Part shown: one piece after another, positions 14,121 to 23,284 of the stretch
Position numbering within the stretch: the stretch's first letter is position 1
How the letters are laid out: the number at the start of each line of letters is the position of its first letter
Assembly: GCA_002293625.1 (NCBI GenBank)
Contig: DBDP01000033.1
Coordinates: 1-33,900 of the forward strand
Length of the DNA: 33,900 nucleotides
From: Clostridiales bacterium UBA929
Lineage (GTDB): Bacteria > Bacillota > Clostridia > Oscillospirales > UBA929
Reading direction: 5' to 3'
Program-made: the position numbers and the translations under genes
Notes under the pieces: generated by a model
What the model was told of the DNA's origin: nothing
The model's database searches: none
The model's input: the letters and a program-made list of their open reading frames with translations, nothing else

Positions 14121-14707
14121 GCCTTGTCCCAATGGTTATCGAGCAGACCAACCGCGGGGAGCGTTCCTATGATATCTACTCCCGTCTGCTCAACGACAGA
14201 ATCGTTTTTCTCTCCGAGGAAGTAAACGACGTTACGGCGTCGCTGGTGGTGGCGCAGTTGCTCTACCTTGAAGCGCAGGACCCGGATAAGGAGATCAGTT
14301 TCTATATCAATTCACCCGGCGGCAGCATTACCTCCGGCTTCGCCATTTATGATACGATGAATTTTATCAAGGCCGACGTCTCCACCATCTGCGTGGGTCT
14401 CGCGGCTTCGATGGGCGCTTTTTTACTGGCCGCCGGCACGAAGGGAAAGCGTTACGCCCTGCCGAATTCCGAGATTCTGATCCATCAGCCGGCGATCCAC
14501 GGTCACGGTCTGTCCGGGCAGGCGACAGACATTCATATCCACAGCGAGCATATTATGAAGACAAAGGCCAAGATGAACCGTATTCTCGCCGAACTGACAG
14601 GGCGCACAGCCGAAGAACTGGCTCGCGATACGGAGCGCGACCACTATATGTCGCCGGAAGAGGCGCTCGCTTACGGAATCATTGACAAGGTATTTGACAA
14701 ACGATAA
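14117..14707 (+). CDS. clpP: ATP-dependent Clp protease proteolytic subunit
   Basis: The 196-residue serine peptidase forms the tetradecameric chamber of the Clp proteases. The catalytic triad is visible: S98 in GLAASMGAFLL, H123 in ILIHQP and D171 in ARDTERD. The N-terminal MSLVPMVIEQTNRGERSYDI is that of a typical processed ClpP, and the length is standard. Its ATG overlaps the tig stop (ATGA), so translation is coupled, and its partner ATPase clpX follows 93 bases later. This tig-clpP-clpX order is conserved in many bacteria. Confidence 0.98.
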   Translation: MSLVPMVIEQTNRGERSYDIYSRLLNDRIVFLSEEVNDVTASLVVAQLLYLEAQDPDKEISFYINSPGGSITSGFAIYDTMNFIKADVSTICVGLAASMGAFLLAAGTKGKRYALPNSEILIHQPAIHGHGLSGQATDIHIHSEHIMKTKAKMNRILAELTGRTAEELARDTERDHYMSPEEALAYGIIDKVFDKR

Positions 14708-14717
14708 AGACAGATAG

Positions 14718-14782
14718 GGGCGCATCGTATGCGTCCGTTGAGAAATCATTAGTAACAGACGCGCACTGAGTGCTCTTGTCTG
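14718..14782 (+). other. Two hairpins in the clpP-clpX gap
   Basis: GGGCGCAT (14718-14725) pairs with ATGCGTCC (14729-14736) with one G-U pair; CAGAC (14756-14760) pairs with GTCTG (14778-14782) and encloses GCAC-TGA-GTGC (14763-14773). Neither has a U-tract. They fill the only sizeable gap in the early core cluster and could set mRNA stability or partial termination between clpP and clpX. Confidence 0.45.
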
Positions 14783-14800
14783 AAACTGAAAGGAAAATCT

Positions 14801-16087
14801 ATGCCAAGGGATGATCGCAGACAGGTACGCTGTAATTTTTGCGGAAAGCATCAGGATCAAGTACGCCGCCTGATTGCCGGACCCAGCGCCTGCATATGCA
14901 ACGAATGCATACAGCTTTGCCTTACCATTTTGGAAGACGGGGGCGAGAACCGCCCGAACGTGGCGTCTCAGCCGGATACGTTGAAGCGCCCGCATGAGAT
15001 ACGCGCGATGCTTGACGAATACGTCGTCGGGCAGGAGAACGCGAAAGTCGCGCTGGCCGTGGCTGTTTATAACCACTACAAGCGTATTTTCTGCGCCGAC
15101 ACCGAAAACGACGTGGAACTGCAAAAGAGCAATATCTTGATGCTCGGTCCCACAGGGTGCGGGAAGACGTACTTTGCCGCTACTCTGGCGAAGATTCTCA
15201 ACGTGCCGTTCGCCATTGCGGACGCGACTACCCTGACCGAAGCCGGTTACGTGGGTGAGGACGTTGAGAACATCCTGCTCCGCCTGATTCAGGCCGCCGA
15301 CCACGATATAGAGCGCGCCGAGCGCGGCATCATTTATATCGACGAGCTGGACAAGATCGCGAGAAAGAGCGAAAACGTTTCGATTACGCGCGACGTATCG
15401 GGCGAGGGTGTACAGCAGGCGCTATTGAAGATACTGGAGGGCACGATCGCCAACGTGCCGCCGACCGGCGGCCGGAAGCATCCCCATCAGGAATTCTTGC
15501 AAATCAACACCGCGAACATCCTCTTTATCTGTGGCGGCGCGTTCGACGGCATCGAGAAGATTGTCGAGAACCGCAAAGGAAAGCAGAGCATGGGCTTTTC
15601 CGGGAATGTGGAGAGCAAAAAAACGAAAGACCTCACGTTGGCGCTTCGCGACGTCACTCCGCACGATCTGCTGAAATACGGGATCATCCCGGAGTTGGTG
15701 GGACGCCTGCCGATTATCGCGCCGCTGGGGCAATTGACGCGCGAAGAGCTGATCTCCATCTTGACCGAGCCGAAAAACGCGCTTGTGAAGCAATATAAGA
15801 AGCTCTTTGAGATGGACAACGTAAAGCTGGAATTTGAAGACGGCGCGCTGCGCGAGATTGCCGACATTGCCCATGACCGGGGAATCGGCGCGCGCGGGCT
15901 GCGTGCCGTAATTGAATCGGTGATGACCGAGGTTATGTATAACGTGCCGATGGATCCGTCGATTGAAAAGGTCGTCGTCACACGGGAAACAATCCGCGAC
16001 AGGGTCGAGCCGCTATTAACGCGCGACCCCGACTTGCAGGCCCGCATCTCGGCGGAAGGGCTGAAAGGCCAAAAGAACGTATCGTAG
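14801..16087 (+). CDS. clpX: ATP-dependent Clp protease ATP-binding subunit ClpX
   Basis: ClpX is the hexameric AAA+ unfoldase that feeds ClpP. The 428-residue product has the N-terminal C4 zinc finger (C11, C14, C33, C36), Walker A GPTGCGKT (116-123, with Cys where Ser is usual), pore loop GYVGED (149-154), Walker B IIYIDE (177-182) and the GRLPIIAPLGQLTREEL region. The ClpP-docking loop reads MGF (264-266) in place of the common IGF/LGF, which should still dock. AAAGGA precedes the ATG by seven bases. Lon follows after 11 bases, so two major cytoplasmic proteases and trigger factor share a cluster. Confidence 0.97.
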   Translation: MPRDDRRQVRCNFCGKHQDQVRRLIAGPSACICNECIQLCLTILEDGGENRPNVASQPDTLKRPHEIRAMLDEYVVGQENAKVALAVAVYNHYKRIFCADTENDVELQKSNILMLGPTGCGKTYFAATLAKILNVPFAIADATTLTEAGYVGEDVENILLRLIQAADHDIERAERGIIYIDELDKIARKSENVSITRDVSGEGVQQALLKILEGTIANVPPTGGRKHPHQEFLQINTANILFICGGAFDGIEKIVENRKGKQSMGFSGNVESKKTKDLTLALRDVTPHDLLKYGIIPELVGRLPIIAPLGQLTREELISILTEPKNALVKQYKKLFEMDNVKLEFEDGALREIADIAHDRGIGARGLRAVIESVMTEVMYNVPMDPSIEKVVVTRETIRDRVEPLLTRDPDLQARISAEGLKGQKNVS

Positions 16088-16098
16088 GGAGCTATCAC

Positions 16099-18387
16099 AT
16101 GCAACTGCCGATGATTGCCCTTCGCGGACTGACCGTCTTTCCGCAAATGTATATCCACTTCGACATCGGGCGCAGCAAGTCGGTGCGGGCGCTGGACGAA
16201 GCCGTCCGTAACGACCAAATGGTGTTTTTGGTGGCGCAGAAGGACATGCGCACCAACGACCCGGCGAAAGGCGACCTCTATCCCATCGGAACGCTGTCGG
16301 TGCTGCGTCAGATCATCCGTTTACCGGGGGAGAACGTACGCGTCCTTGTGGAGGGGCGTCAGCGTGCCGCGCTTATGCGTGTCGTCGAGGACGATGCGTA
16401 CAGCATAGCCGAAGTGGAACCGTTAAAAGAGTCGAAAACCAGAACCCGGCAAATGGAGGCGCTGATCCGAACCGTCAAAGACCTGTTTGAGGAATACGCG
16501 GTTTTGGTGCCGCGCCTGTCGCCCGAAGTGGTTATCAATGTCCAAGCTGCCGAGGACGCCGGATATTTGGCCGACTATATCACACAGCACATCCCCGTGA
16601 AGCCCGCGGAGAAACAGGCGATTCTGGAAGCGGTGAAACCGGGGAAGAGACTGGAGAGACTGTTCACCATCCTCGCGCATGAGGTGGAGATTCTCTCCCT
16701 CGAAAGCGAAATGCATGACAGGCTCCGCGACAGGCTCGCGAAGAACCAAAAAGACTATTATCTTAGAGAGCAGCTAAAGACCATCCGAAGCGAATTGGGA
16801 GAAGCGGACGAAAGCGAGTCCGATAACTACACAGAGAAGATAGAAGCCCTCGGTTTGCCGGAAGAAACGGCGGAGAAACTAAAGAAAGACGCGGCGCGTC
16901 TCTCCCGCCAGCCGTCCGAATCTCACGAGTCGGCGGTGATACGGAATTACCTCGATATCTGCCTGTCGCTGCCGTGGAAAAAACAGACGAAAGACCGTCT
17001 TGATGTTCACGCCGCGAAGCGAATTCTTGATAAAGACCACGCCGGGTTGGACAAAGTCAAAGAACGGATTTTAGAGTACTTAGCCGTTAAAAAGCTCGCG
17101 CCGGAGCTGAAGGGGCAGATTTTGTGCCTCGTGGGACCGCCCGGAGTGGGGAAGACCTCGGTCGCCATATCGATGGCGCGGGCAATGGGGCGCAAACTCT
17201 CGCGGCTGTCGCTCGGCGGCGTGCGTGACGAAGCCGACATACGCGGTCACCGAAAAACCTACATCGGAGCGATGCCCGGACGCATCATCAATGCCGTCCG
17301 TCAGGCGGGAAGCCGAAACGCCGTTATTCTGTTGGACGAAGTGGATAAGCTGGGTGCCGACAGCAGGGGAGACCCGTCAGCGGCTTTGCTGGAAGTGCTG
17401 GATCCTGAGCAAAACACCTCATTCCGGGATCATTACTTGGAAATCCCGTTCGATCTCTCCGAGATTTTGTTTATCACAACGGCAAACACCACCGCCACCA
17501 TCCCGCGCCCGCTGCTGGACCGGATGGAAGTGCTGGAGCTGACAAGCTACACCGATGAGGAAAAGCTGCGGATAGCGCAGCGTCACCTCATCCCAAAACA
17601 GATGAAAAAGCACGGCGTTTCCAAGCAGATGCTTTCGTTCTCAGTCGGAGGTCTGCGCGACATTATCGCCGGGTATACCCGCGAAGCGGGCGTGCGCGTT
17701 TTGGAACGCCAAATCGCCGCCGTGTGCCGCAAGACGGCGAAAAAATACGCCGAAGGTCACAACGAAAAAATTATCCTAAACGCGTCCAACCTCCCCGACT
17801 TCTTAGGTGTGCGGAAATACCGCCCGGAACGCGACTTGGGGCAGCCGGAGGTAGGTCTTGTCTGCGGTCTCGCGTGGACGCCGGTCGGCGGCGAGGTGCT
17901 GGAGGTTGAAGCGGGCGTCTCGGAGGGCAGCGGAAAGATCGAGCTGACGGGGAATCTGGGCGACATCATGAAAGAGAGCGCGAAAGCCGCCTTCACTTGT
18001 CTCCGCGGACGCTGCGACGCTTGGGGTATCGATAAGGATTTTTACAAAAACCGCGATATTCACCTCCACTGCCCCGAGGGAGCGATTCCGAAAGACGGCC
18101 CCTCCGCAGGCGTCACGATGACGGTCGCGATGCTGTCCGCCCTTACCGGTAGACCGGTGCGGCGTGATGTCGCGATGACGGGGGAGATTACGCTTCGGGG
18201 GCGCGTGCTGCCTATCGGCGGACTGAAGGAGAAAACAATGGCGGCGTATCGCGCCGGGATTCGTAATGTGATCATTCCCGCCGAAAACGAACGAAATCTT
18301 GAGGACATCGACCCCACTGTACGGAGCGCCTTGCGGTTTATACTGGCCGATACCATTGACACGGTTTTGAAGGAAGCCGTTCTGTGA
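16099..18387 (+). CDS. lon: ATP-dependent protease La (Lon)
   Basis: Lon degrades misfolded and regulatory proteins in the cytoplasm. The 762-residue chain has the N-terminal LON substrate domain starting MQLPMIALRGLTVFPQM, a long coiled region, an AAA+ domain (Walker A GPPGVGKT 346-353; Walker B VILLDE 409-414) and a C-terminal S16 peptidase domain with the Ser-Lys dyad S669 (in KDGPSAGVTM) and K710 (in PIGGLKEKT). All elements are intact and the length is normal for LonA. GGGAG precedes the ATG by about eight bases. The stop overlaps the GTG start of engB. Confidence 0.97.
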   Translation: MQLPMIALRGLTVFPQMYIHFDIGRSKSVRALDEAVRNDQMVFLVAQKDMRTNDPAKGDLYPIGTLSVLRQIIRLPGENVRVLVEGRQRAALMRVVEDDAYSIAEVEPLKESKTRTRQMEALIRTVKDLFEEYAVLVPRLSPEVVINVQAAEDAGYLADYITQHIPVKPAEKQAILEAVKPGKRLERLFTILAHEVEILSLESEMHDRLRDRLAKNQKDYYLREQLKTIRSELGEADESESDNYTEKIEALGLPEETAEKLKKDAARLSRQPSESHESAVIRNYLDICLSLPWKKQTKDRLDVHAAKRILDKDHAGLDKVKERILEYLAVKKLAPELKGQILCLVGPPGVGKTSVAISMARAMGRKLSRLSLGGVRDEADIRGHRKTYIGAMPGRIINAVRQAGSRNAVILLDEVDKLGADSRGDPSAALLEVLDPEQNTSFRDHYLEIPFDLSEILFITTANTTATIPRPLLDRMEVLELTSYTDEEKLRIAQRHLIPKQMKKHGVSKQMLSFSVGGLRDIIAGYTREAGVRVLERQIAAVCRKTAKKYAEGHNEKIILNASNLPDFLGVRKYRPERDLGQPEVGLVCGLAWTPVGGEVLEVEAGVSEGSGKIELTGNLGDIMKESAKAAFTCLRGRCDAWGIDKDFYKNRDIHLHCPEGAIPKDGPSAGVTMTVAMLSALTGRPVRRDVAMTGEITLRGRVLPIGGLKEKTMAAYRAGIRNVIIPAENERNLEDIDPTVRSALRFILADTIDTVLKEAVL

Positions 18388-18953
18388 CGGCGCGGTTTGT
18401 TTCATCGGCGGCGCGAGAAGACCAGTTTATCCGTGACGGGCGGAAAACCGTTGTATTTGCCGGGCGCTCAAATGTCGGTAAAAGCTCGGTAATCAATATG
18501 CTCACGGGTAAAAAGAACCTTGCGCATGTGGGCAATACCCCCGGCAAAACGTCGCACGTCAACTATTTTCTCATTGACGACGCTTTTTACTTCGCCGACC
18601 TGCCCGGTTACGGTTACGCAAAAGTGTCCCATGCCGAAAAGCTGCGCTGGGCCGCGTTGCTGGAAACGTTTTTTGCAAAGCCGGAGCATATCACGCTTGG
18701 GGTGCTGGTGACCGACGCGCGGCATAAGCCGACCGCCCTTGACGCACAGATGGCCGGGCTGTTCCGGCAGGCGGAGATCCCGTTCATCACCGTAGCGAAC
18801 AAATCTGACAAGCTAAAACCTTCGCAGATACCGGCGGCTTTGCGGCTGATTGAGGAAACACTGGAATTACCGTCGCCCGTACTGCCCCTCTCCTCTGCAA
18901 ACGGGGCGGGCAAGCGGGAGGTTTTGTCGGCGATACTATCCGGGATACAGTAA
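18384..18953 (+). CDS. engB: Ribosome biogenesis GTPase YsxC/EngB
   Basis: EngB (YsxC/YihA) is a GTPase needed for assembly of the large ribosomal subunit. The 189-residue product shows G1 GRSNVGKSS (27-35), G3 DLPGYGYAK (72-80), G4 NKSD (139-142) and G5 LSSANG near the C-terminus. The start is GTG overlapping the lon stop (GTGA), as in many lon-engB pairs. Length is normal for the family. It lies nine bases upstream of lysA. Confidence 0.96.
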   Translation: MTARFVSSAAREDQFIRDGRKTVVFAGRSNVGKSSVINMLTGKKNLAHVGNTPGKTSHVNYFLIDDAFYFADLPGYGYAKVSHAEKLRWAALLETFFAKPEHITLGVLVTDARHKPTALDAQMAGLFRQAEIPFITVANKSDKLKPSQIPAALRLIEETLELPSPVLPLSSANGAGKREVLSAILSGIQ

Positions 18954-18962
18954 GGAGTACAA

Positions 18963-20246
18963 ATGATGGAACAAGTGAACGCGGAAGGACGCCTGACCAT
19001 CGGCGGCGCGGATGCCGCCGCGCTGGCGGCGGAATACGGCACCCCTCTATACCTGATGGATGAGGACATGATTCGGGAGAATTGCCGCGCCTTTGTCGGC
19101 GCGCTGGCCGACGCCTACCCCGGCGACGGACGGGTGGCGTATGCCAGCAAAGCGTTTTGCTGTACACACATGGTTCGCATCCTGCGTGAAGAGGCGATGC
19201 TGGCGGATGTAGCGTCCGGCGGGGAGTTGTTCACCGCCCTGAACGGAGGGCTTTCACCCGAAGGGATAATCTTTCACGGCAACAACAAAACCGAGCAAGA
19301 GCTGCGCTATGCTATAGAGAACGGGATTCGCCGCATTGTCGCGAACGGTGCAGAGGAATTGGAGCGCATCTCCCGTATCGCGGAGGAACTGGAGAGGAAA
19401 GCAAGTGTGTCTCTCCGCCTGTCGCCGAGCATTACGATTGACGCGCATTCCGCCGTGCAGACCAGTAAACTGGACAGCAAATTCGGCGTTCCGATTGAAA
19501 CAGGCGCTGCTTTTGAGGCGGTTAAGCTCGCGCTCTCTCTGCCGGGAATTGTGTTGGAGGGAGTTCACTGCCACCTAGGATCGCCCGTCTTCGCGCTGGA
19601 ACCGTATGCGCGGGCGGCGGATGTGATGCTCGCGTTCATGACGAAAGTGCGCGGCGAGCTTTCCCATACGCTGAATGAGCTGAACCTCGGCGGCGGTTTC
19701 GCCGTTTCGTATCTGCCGGATCAGGAGGTCAGAAGCATACCCGAATATGTGGAAGTGATTTCCGAAGCCGTTCAGGCTGCGGCAAAGAAATATGAGTATC
19801 CGCTTCCGGCGCTGGTAATCGAGCCGGGACGCAGAATCGTTGCCGAAGCGGGGCTGACCGTCTATAAAGTCGGCAGCGTCAAGGAAATCCCCGGCGTGCG
19901 CACCTACGTTTCGGTAGACGGCGGTCTGACCGATAATCCGCGTTATATGCTCTATGGGTCGAAATACGAAATCACGCTCCCGGAACAGGCGTCCAAGGAA
20001 AAGACGCAAACGGTGACGCTTGCCGGGCGGTGTTGCGAAAACGAGCTGCTGGGCAAAGATTTATTATTGCAGCCGGTCAAGCCGGGCGACTATTTAGCGG
20101 TTCTTTGCACCGGAGCGTATAACTACGCGATGGCGTCGCACTATAACCGCGTACCCAAACCGCCGGTTGTCATGATCCGCGGCGGCAAACCGTTTGTCGC
20201 GGTACGGCGGGAGACTTGGGAAGACGTTTGCCGGATGGACGTATAG
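18963..20246 (+). CDS. lysA: Diaminopimelate decarboxylase
   Basis: LysA converts meso-diaminopimelate to L-lysine with pyridoxal phosphate, the last step of lysine synthesis. The 427-residue product has the PLP lysine K63 in VAYASKAF, the phosphate-binding and barrel motifs HCHLGS, NLGGGFAV and EPGRRIV, and the C-terminal RCCENELLGKD and GAYNYAM segments that form the substrate pocket at the dimer interface. AAGGAG precedes the ATG by six bases (a second ATG follows at once). It is embedded in a protein-quality and chromosome cluster rather than a lysine operon, an arrangement common in Clostridia. Confidence 0.97.
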   Translation: MMEQVNAEGRLTIGGADAAALAAEYGTPLYLMDEDMIRENCRAFVGALADAYPGDGRVAYASKAFCCTHMVRILREEAMLADVASGGELFTALNGGLSPEGIIFHGNNKTEQELRYAIENGIRRIVANGAEELERISRIAEELERKASVSLRLSPSITIDAHSAVQTSKLDSKFGVPIETGAAFEAVKLALSLPGIVLEGVHCHLGSPVFALEPYARAADVMLAFMTKVRGELSHTLNELNLGGGFAVSYLPDQEVRSIPEYVEVISEAVQAAAKKYEYPLPALVIEPGRRIVAEAGLTVYKVGSVKEIPGVRTYVSVDGGLTDNPRYMLYGSKYEITLPEQASKEKTQTVTLAGRCCENELLGKDLLLQPVKPGDYLAVLCTGAYNYAMASHYNRVPKPPVVMIRGGKPFVAVRRETWEDVCRMDV

Positions 20247-20258
20247 GAGGGGTTTTGG

Positions 20259-20945
20259 TTGCTGCTGGATATTTGGAGCCAGAGCGAGGCTTTTCACGCA
20301 AAACTTATTTATACGCTAATAACACTTGTAGCGCTCTTAGCTACGCTTGTTATCCATGAACTTTGCCATGGGTTGTCGGCGTACGCGCTTGGTGATCCAA
20401 CGGCACGGCGGGATGGTCGCCTATCTCTAAATCCTCTGCGTCACATTGAGCCGTTCGGTGCGTTGCTGATGCTTTTGGTGGGTTTCGGTTGGGCAAAACC
20501 GGTATCGGTCAATCCGCGCTTCTTCGAAAAACCCAAACGCGATATGGCATTGACGGCAATGGCAGGTCCTATGAGCAATTTTCTTTTGGCATTTATTGCG
20601 GTAGGGTGTATGAAATTGTTTCCGCCGGCTGCAATATTTAGCAATAATTACCTTTGGTATTTATATCAATTTTTTTCCTACATGGCCATCTTGAGTACCG
20701 GTTTAGGTCTCTTTAACCTCATCCCTATTCCCCCGTTGGACGGTTCCAAGGTACTGGCCGCTTTTCTGCCTGACCGTATATACTGGAGATATATGAGTTT
20801 GGAGCGGTATGGGATGCTTTTACTGGCAGGGCTTCTTATGTTGGGGCGTTATGGATCTGTAAATATCTTCGGGTTTATCGCTCAAATGCAAAATGGTATC
20901 CTCAATCTCTTTTCCCGTGCTTTCGGTGGAGTGATTTGGATTTGA
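20259..20945 (+). CDS. Site-2 protease family membrane metalloprotease (M50)
   Basis: The 228-residue protein has several membrane segments and the M50 active site: HELCH (33-37) in the first helix pair, and the third zinc ligand D161 in NLIPIPPLDGSKVL. A conserved GPMSNFLLAF turn lies between. It lacks PDZ and CBS domains, so it is a minimal S2P of the type found next to scpA in many Firmicutes; its substrate is unknown. The start is TTG with AGGAGG eight bases upstream. It ends two bases before the ATG of scpA, which suggests coupled translation. Confidence 0.9.
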   Translation: MLLDIWSQSEAFHAKLIYTLITLVALLATLVIHELCHGLSAYALGDPTARRDGRLSLNPLRHIEPFGALLMLLVGFGWAKPVSVNPRFFEKPKRDMALTAMAGPMSNFLLAFIAVGCMKLFPPAAIFSNNYLWYLYQFFSYMAILSTGLGLFNLIPIPPLDGSKVLAAFLPDRIYWRYMSLERYGMLLLAGLLMLGRYGSVNIFGFIAQMQNGILNLFSRAFGGVIWI

Positions 20946-20946
20946 T

Positions 20947-21708
20947 ATGGACGAGACACTGACATTCCGCCTTGAACGGGTGGTGCAAGCCCCGCAGGAG
21001 GTGATGGAGGACTTTGAGGGTCCTCTGGACTTGATCCTCTTTTTATTGAGCAAGAACAAGATCGCAATTGAAGACCTGCAAATTTCCCTTCTTTGCTTCC
21101 AGTTTACCGCTTGGATCGAAGCGCGGCGGCAGCTCGACATGGAGGTTGCGAGCGAGTTTATCGCGATGGCGTCGCACTTGGTGTACCTCAAGAGCCGGAA
21201 CTTGGTGATGTCGGGGGAGGAAGACGAGGAGATCGACCTCCTGAAAAAAGCCCTGGAAGATCGTCAGGCGCAGGAAGAGCGCCAAAAGATGGAGATCATC
21301 CGTGACTACCTCGGCGAACGCGCCGAAAATTACCGCCTGTTGATTACGAAGCCGCCGGAACCCACAGAGCGCGGCACGGGATACGACCACACCCACACCG
21401 TTGACATACTGCTGGAAGCGCTCGGACGCCTCGGCGAACGTACGGAGCGCCGCCGCCCGCCGCCGGTCGCCGTATTCTCACCCATTGTGGGGCGGGAACC
21501 GTACCCCGTGAAAGATATGATGGAAACCATCAAGAAGCGTCTTGCAAAGCACGGGACGTTTCCGCTGGACAAGTTATTTTCGCTGGCGCGGAACCGTTCC
21601 GCCGTCGTAGCCGCGTTTTTGGCGGTGCTTGAGATGTGCCGTAACCGGGAGATTGATTTGGCGGAGGAGGGCGACGAATGGATCATCAGGAAATCGAATC
21701 CGCAATAG
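20947..21708 (+). CDS. scpA: Segregation and condensation protein A
   Basis: ScpA is the kleisin subunit that bridges SMC heads in the bacterial condensin complex. The 253-residue product has the N-terminal motif FEGPLDLILFLLSKNKI that contacts SMC, the adjacent IAMASHLVYLKSRNLV helix, a variable acidic middle and a C-terminal winged helix (RSAVVAAFLAVLEMCRNREI). The start lies one base after the M50 stop. Its 3' end overlaps scpB by 31 bases, tying synthesis of the two partner subunits. Confidence 0.95.
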   Translation: MDETLTFRLERVVQAPQEVMEDFEGPLDLILFLLSKNKIAIEDLQISLLCFQFTAWIEARRQLDMEVASEFIAMASHLVYLKSRNLVMSGEEDEEIDLLKKALEDRQAQEERQKMEIIRDYLGERAENYRLLITKPPEPTERGTGYDHTHTVDILLEALGRLGERTERRRPPPVAVFSPIVGREPYPVKDMMETIKKRLAKHGTFPLDKLFSLARNRSAVVAAFLAVLEMCRNREIDLAEEGDEWIIRKSNPQ

Positions 21709-22208
21709 AGAGCATTCTCTTCGCTGCGGGTGAGCCGGTGCTTCTCTCCCGCCTGTCCGCCGCACTGGAAACAGACCTGCACACCGTTGACGAAGCCGCC
21801 GAAGCGCTCGCGGGAAAGTACCGCTACGAACGCCGCGGCATACGTTTGGTGCGGCTTGATAAATCGTTGCAAATGACCTCCGCGCCGGAATGGGCGGATT
21901 TAATACGCAAAACGCTTGAGGAGCGCAAACCGCCGCCGATGAGCCGCGCCGCGCTGGAAGTTTTGAGTCTCGCGGCTTACTATCAGCCGGTTACGCGGGC
22001 GCAGATAGAACGTGCGAGGGGTATCGAGAGCGGTGCGACGGTCGCGGGGCTTGTGGAAAAGGGACTGTTGCGCGAGGTCGGGCGGTTGGACGTTCCCGGA
22101 AGACCGATTCAATACGGGACGACACCCGCGTTCCTCCGCGCGTTTGGCTTGACGAGCTTGGAAGAACTGCCCGATACCGAGCTGGACGGGCAGTTAACGC
22201 TGGGGTAG
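21678..22208 (+). CDS. scpB: Segregation and condensation protein B
   Basis: ScpB dimerises through winged helices and binds ScpA to regulate the SMC complex. The 176-residue product begins MDHQEIESAIESILFAAGEP, typical of ScpB, and contains the second winged helix (ALEVLSLAAYYQPVTRAQIE, then RGIESGATVAGLVEKGL) and a terminal RPIQYGTTPAFLRAFGL. GGAGGGCGACG before the ATG lies inside the end of scpA, consistent with the 31-base overlap and coupled translation. Length is normal. Confidence 0.95.
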   Translation: MDHQEIESAIESILFAAGEPVLLSRLSAALETDLHTVDEAAEALAGKYRYERRGIRLVRLDKSLQMTSAPEWADLIRKTLEERKPPPMSRAALEVLSLAAYYQPVTRAQIERARGIESGATVAGLVEKGLLREVGRLDVPGRPIQYGTTPAFLRAFGLTSLEELPDTELDGQLTLG

Positions 22209-22220
22209 GGGAGGCGTCTT

Positions 22221-22802
22221 ATGCTCACGTTGGGGATCATCCTCGCCGCGCTGCTGCTGATAGGGTTTACCCGCGTGGGCGTGCGGGCGTCACGGACGCC
22301 GGACGGTAAGATGCGCTTGATTCTCCGCGTGGGGATTCTGAGAATTAACTTACTAAAAAAACTCCAAAAAGCCAAAGACAAACCTAAAAAACCCGCAAAA
22401 CCCAAGAAAGAAGCCAAGCCTAAAGAAGAAAAACCTGTAAAGCGGTTCTCTATACAGGATATCTCCTTTTACTTCGAACACGGGAAGAAAGTGCTTAGCA
22501 CCCTTCGCAGGAGCGTTCGAATAGACCGCTTGATTCTGCGCGTGACCTTCGGCGGCAGTGACCCCTGCGACGACGCGCTCTTTTACGCGCGTTCGGAAAT
22601 GGCGCTCGGCGTGTTGCGCCCCGCCGTGACGGGTACCCTGCGCGTAAAAAAGCAAGACCTTGTCGTCGCGCTGGATTTTGATATAGAAAAGATTCAATGG
22701 AGCGGAGACTTCGCCGTTACGGTATCGATAGGGCGTATCTTCCTAATCAGTTTTTCCCTGCTAAAATTCATGCTCAAAATCACGAGAAGAAAGGCGGCAT
22801 AA
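22221..22802 (+). CDS. DUF2953-type membrane protein
   Basis: The 193-residue product has an N-terminal membrane segment (LGIILAALLLIGFTRVGV), a very Lys/Pro-rich linker (KKPAKPKKEAKPKEEKP, about residues 53-75) and a beta-rich C-terminal half ending in a hydrophobic stretch and KITRRKAA. The pattern and its place directly before gerW match DUF2953 proteins of sporulating Firmicutes. Function is unknown; the neighbour suggests a spore or forespore membrane role. It starts 12 bases after scpB and ends three bases before the next gene. Confidence 0.75.
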   Translation: MLTLGIILAALLLIGFTRVGVRASRTPDGKMRLILRVGILRINLLKKLQKAKDKPKKPAKPKKEAKPKEEKPVKRFSIQDISFYFEHGKKVLSTLRRSVRIDRLILRVTFGGSDPCDDALFYARSEMALGVLRPAVTGTLRVKKQDLVVALDFDIEKIQWSGDFAVTVSIGRIFLISFSLLKFMLKITRRKAA

Positions 22803-22805
22803 AAA

Positions 22806-23195
22806 ATGGAAAACAGAAGCACCATCGCCGAACTGATGACGGCCACCATGACCAAGATTCGCGACATGGTTGACGTCAACACCATCGTGGGCGACGCCAT
22901 CACCACGGCGGACGGCACCACCATTATCCCCGTCTCCAAGCTATCGCTGGGGTTCGGCTCCGGCGGCTCGGAATTCGGCGCCGAAAAGAATTTCGGCGGC
23001 GGAAGCGGCGCGGGCATTAAGGTCAACCCCATCGCGTTCCTTGTCGTCACCGAGCATAACGTCCGTTTGCTGCCGGTGGCGGGGCAGCCGGAAACAGCGC
23101 TGGACAAAATTGTCGACTTGATTCCGAAGATCACGAAGCAGGTGGAAAATTTCATTGAGAAGCGCAAAGCGAAAGAAGAAGTAGAACCAATGTAG
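22806..23195 (+). CDS. ytfJ: GerW/YtfJ-family sporulation protein
   Basis: The 129-residue product matches YtfJ/GerW: an N-terminal ATMTKIRDMVDVNTIVGDAI helix, then ADGTTIIPVSKLSLGFGSGG, a Gly-rich stretch and VNPIAFLVVTEHNVRLLPV. In Bacillus it is made in the forespore and is needed for germination of spores through some receptors; biochemical activity is unknown. Its presence is a marker that the organism is, or descends from, an endospore former. It starts three bases after the DUF2953 gene. Confidence 0.93.
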   Translation: MENRSTIAELMTATMTKIRDMVDVNTIVGDAITTADGTTIIPVSKLSLGFGSGGSEFGAEKNFGGGSGAGIKVNPIAFLVVTEHNVRLLPVAGQPETALDKIVDLIPKITKQVENFIEKRKAKEEVEPM

Positions 23196-23216
23196 GGTGC
23201 GCCGACCCGGCGTACC
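23196..23216 (+). other. Hairpin after gerW
   Basis: GGTGCGCCG (23196-23204) and CGGCGTACC (23208-23216) form a nine-position stem with one mismatch and a three-base loop directly after the gerW stop. There is no U-tract, so it is at most a weak terminator or mRNA-stabilising element in the 89-base gap before the carboxypeptidase gene. Confidence 0.4.
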
Positions 23217-23284
23217 GTGTTACCACAAAAACCCTATCATGAAACATACATGCGCGGGGAACAATGTTCGCGAGGTGACCGCAC

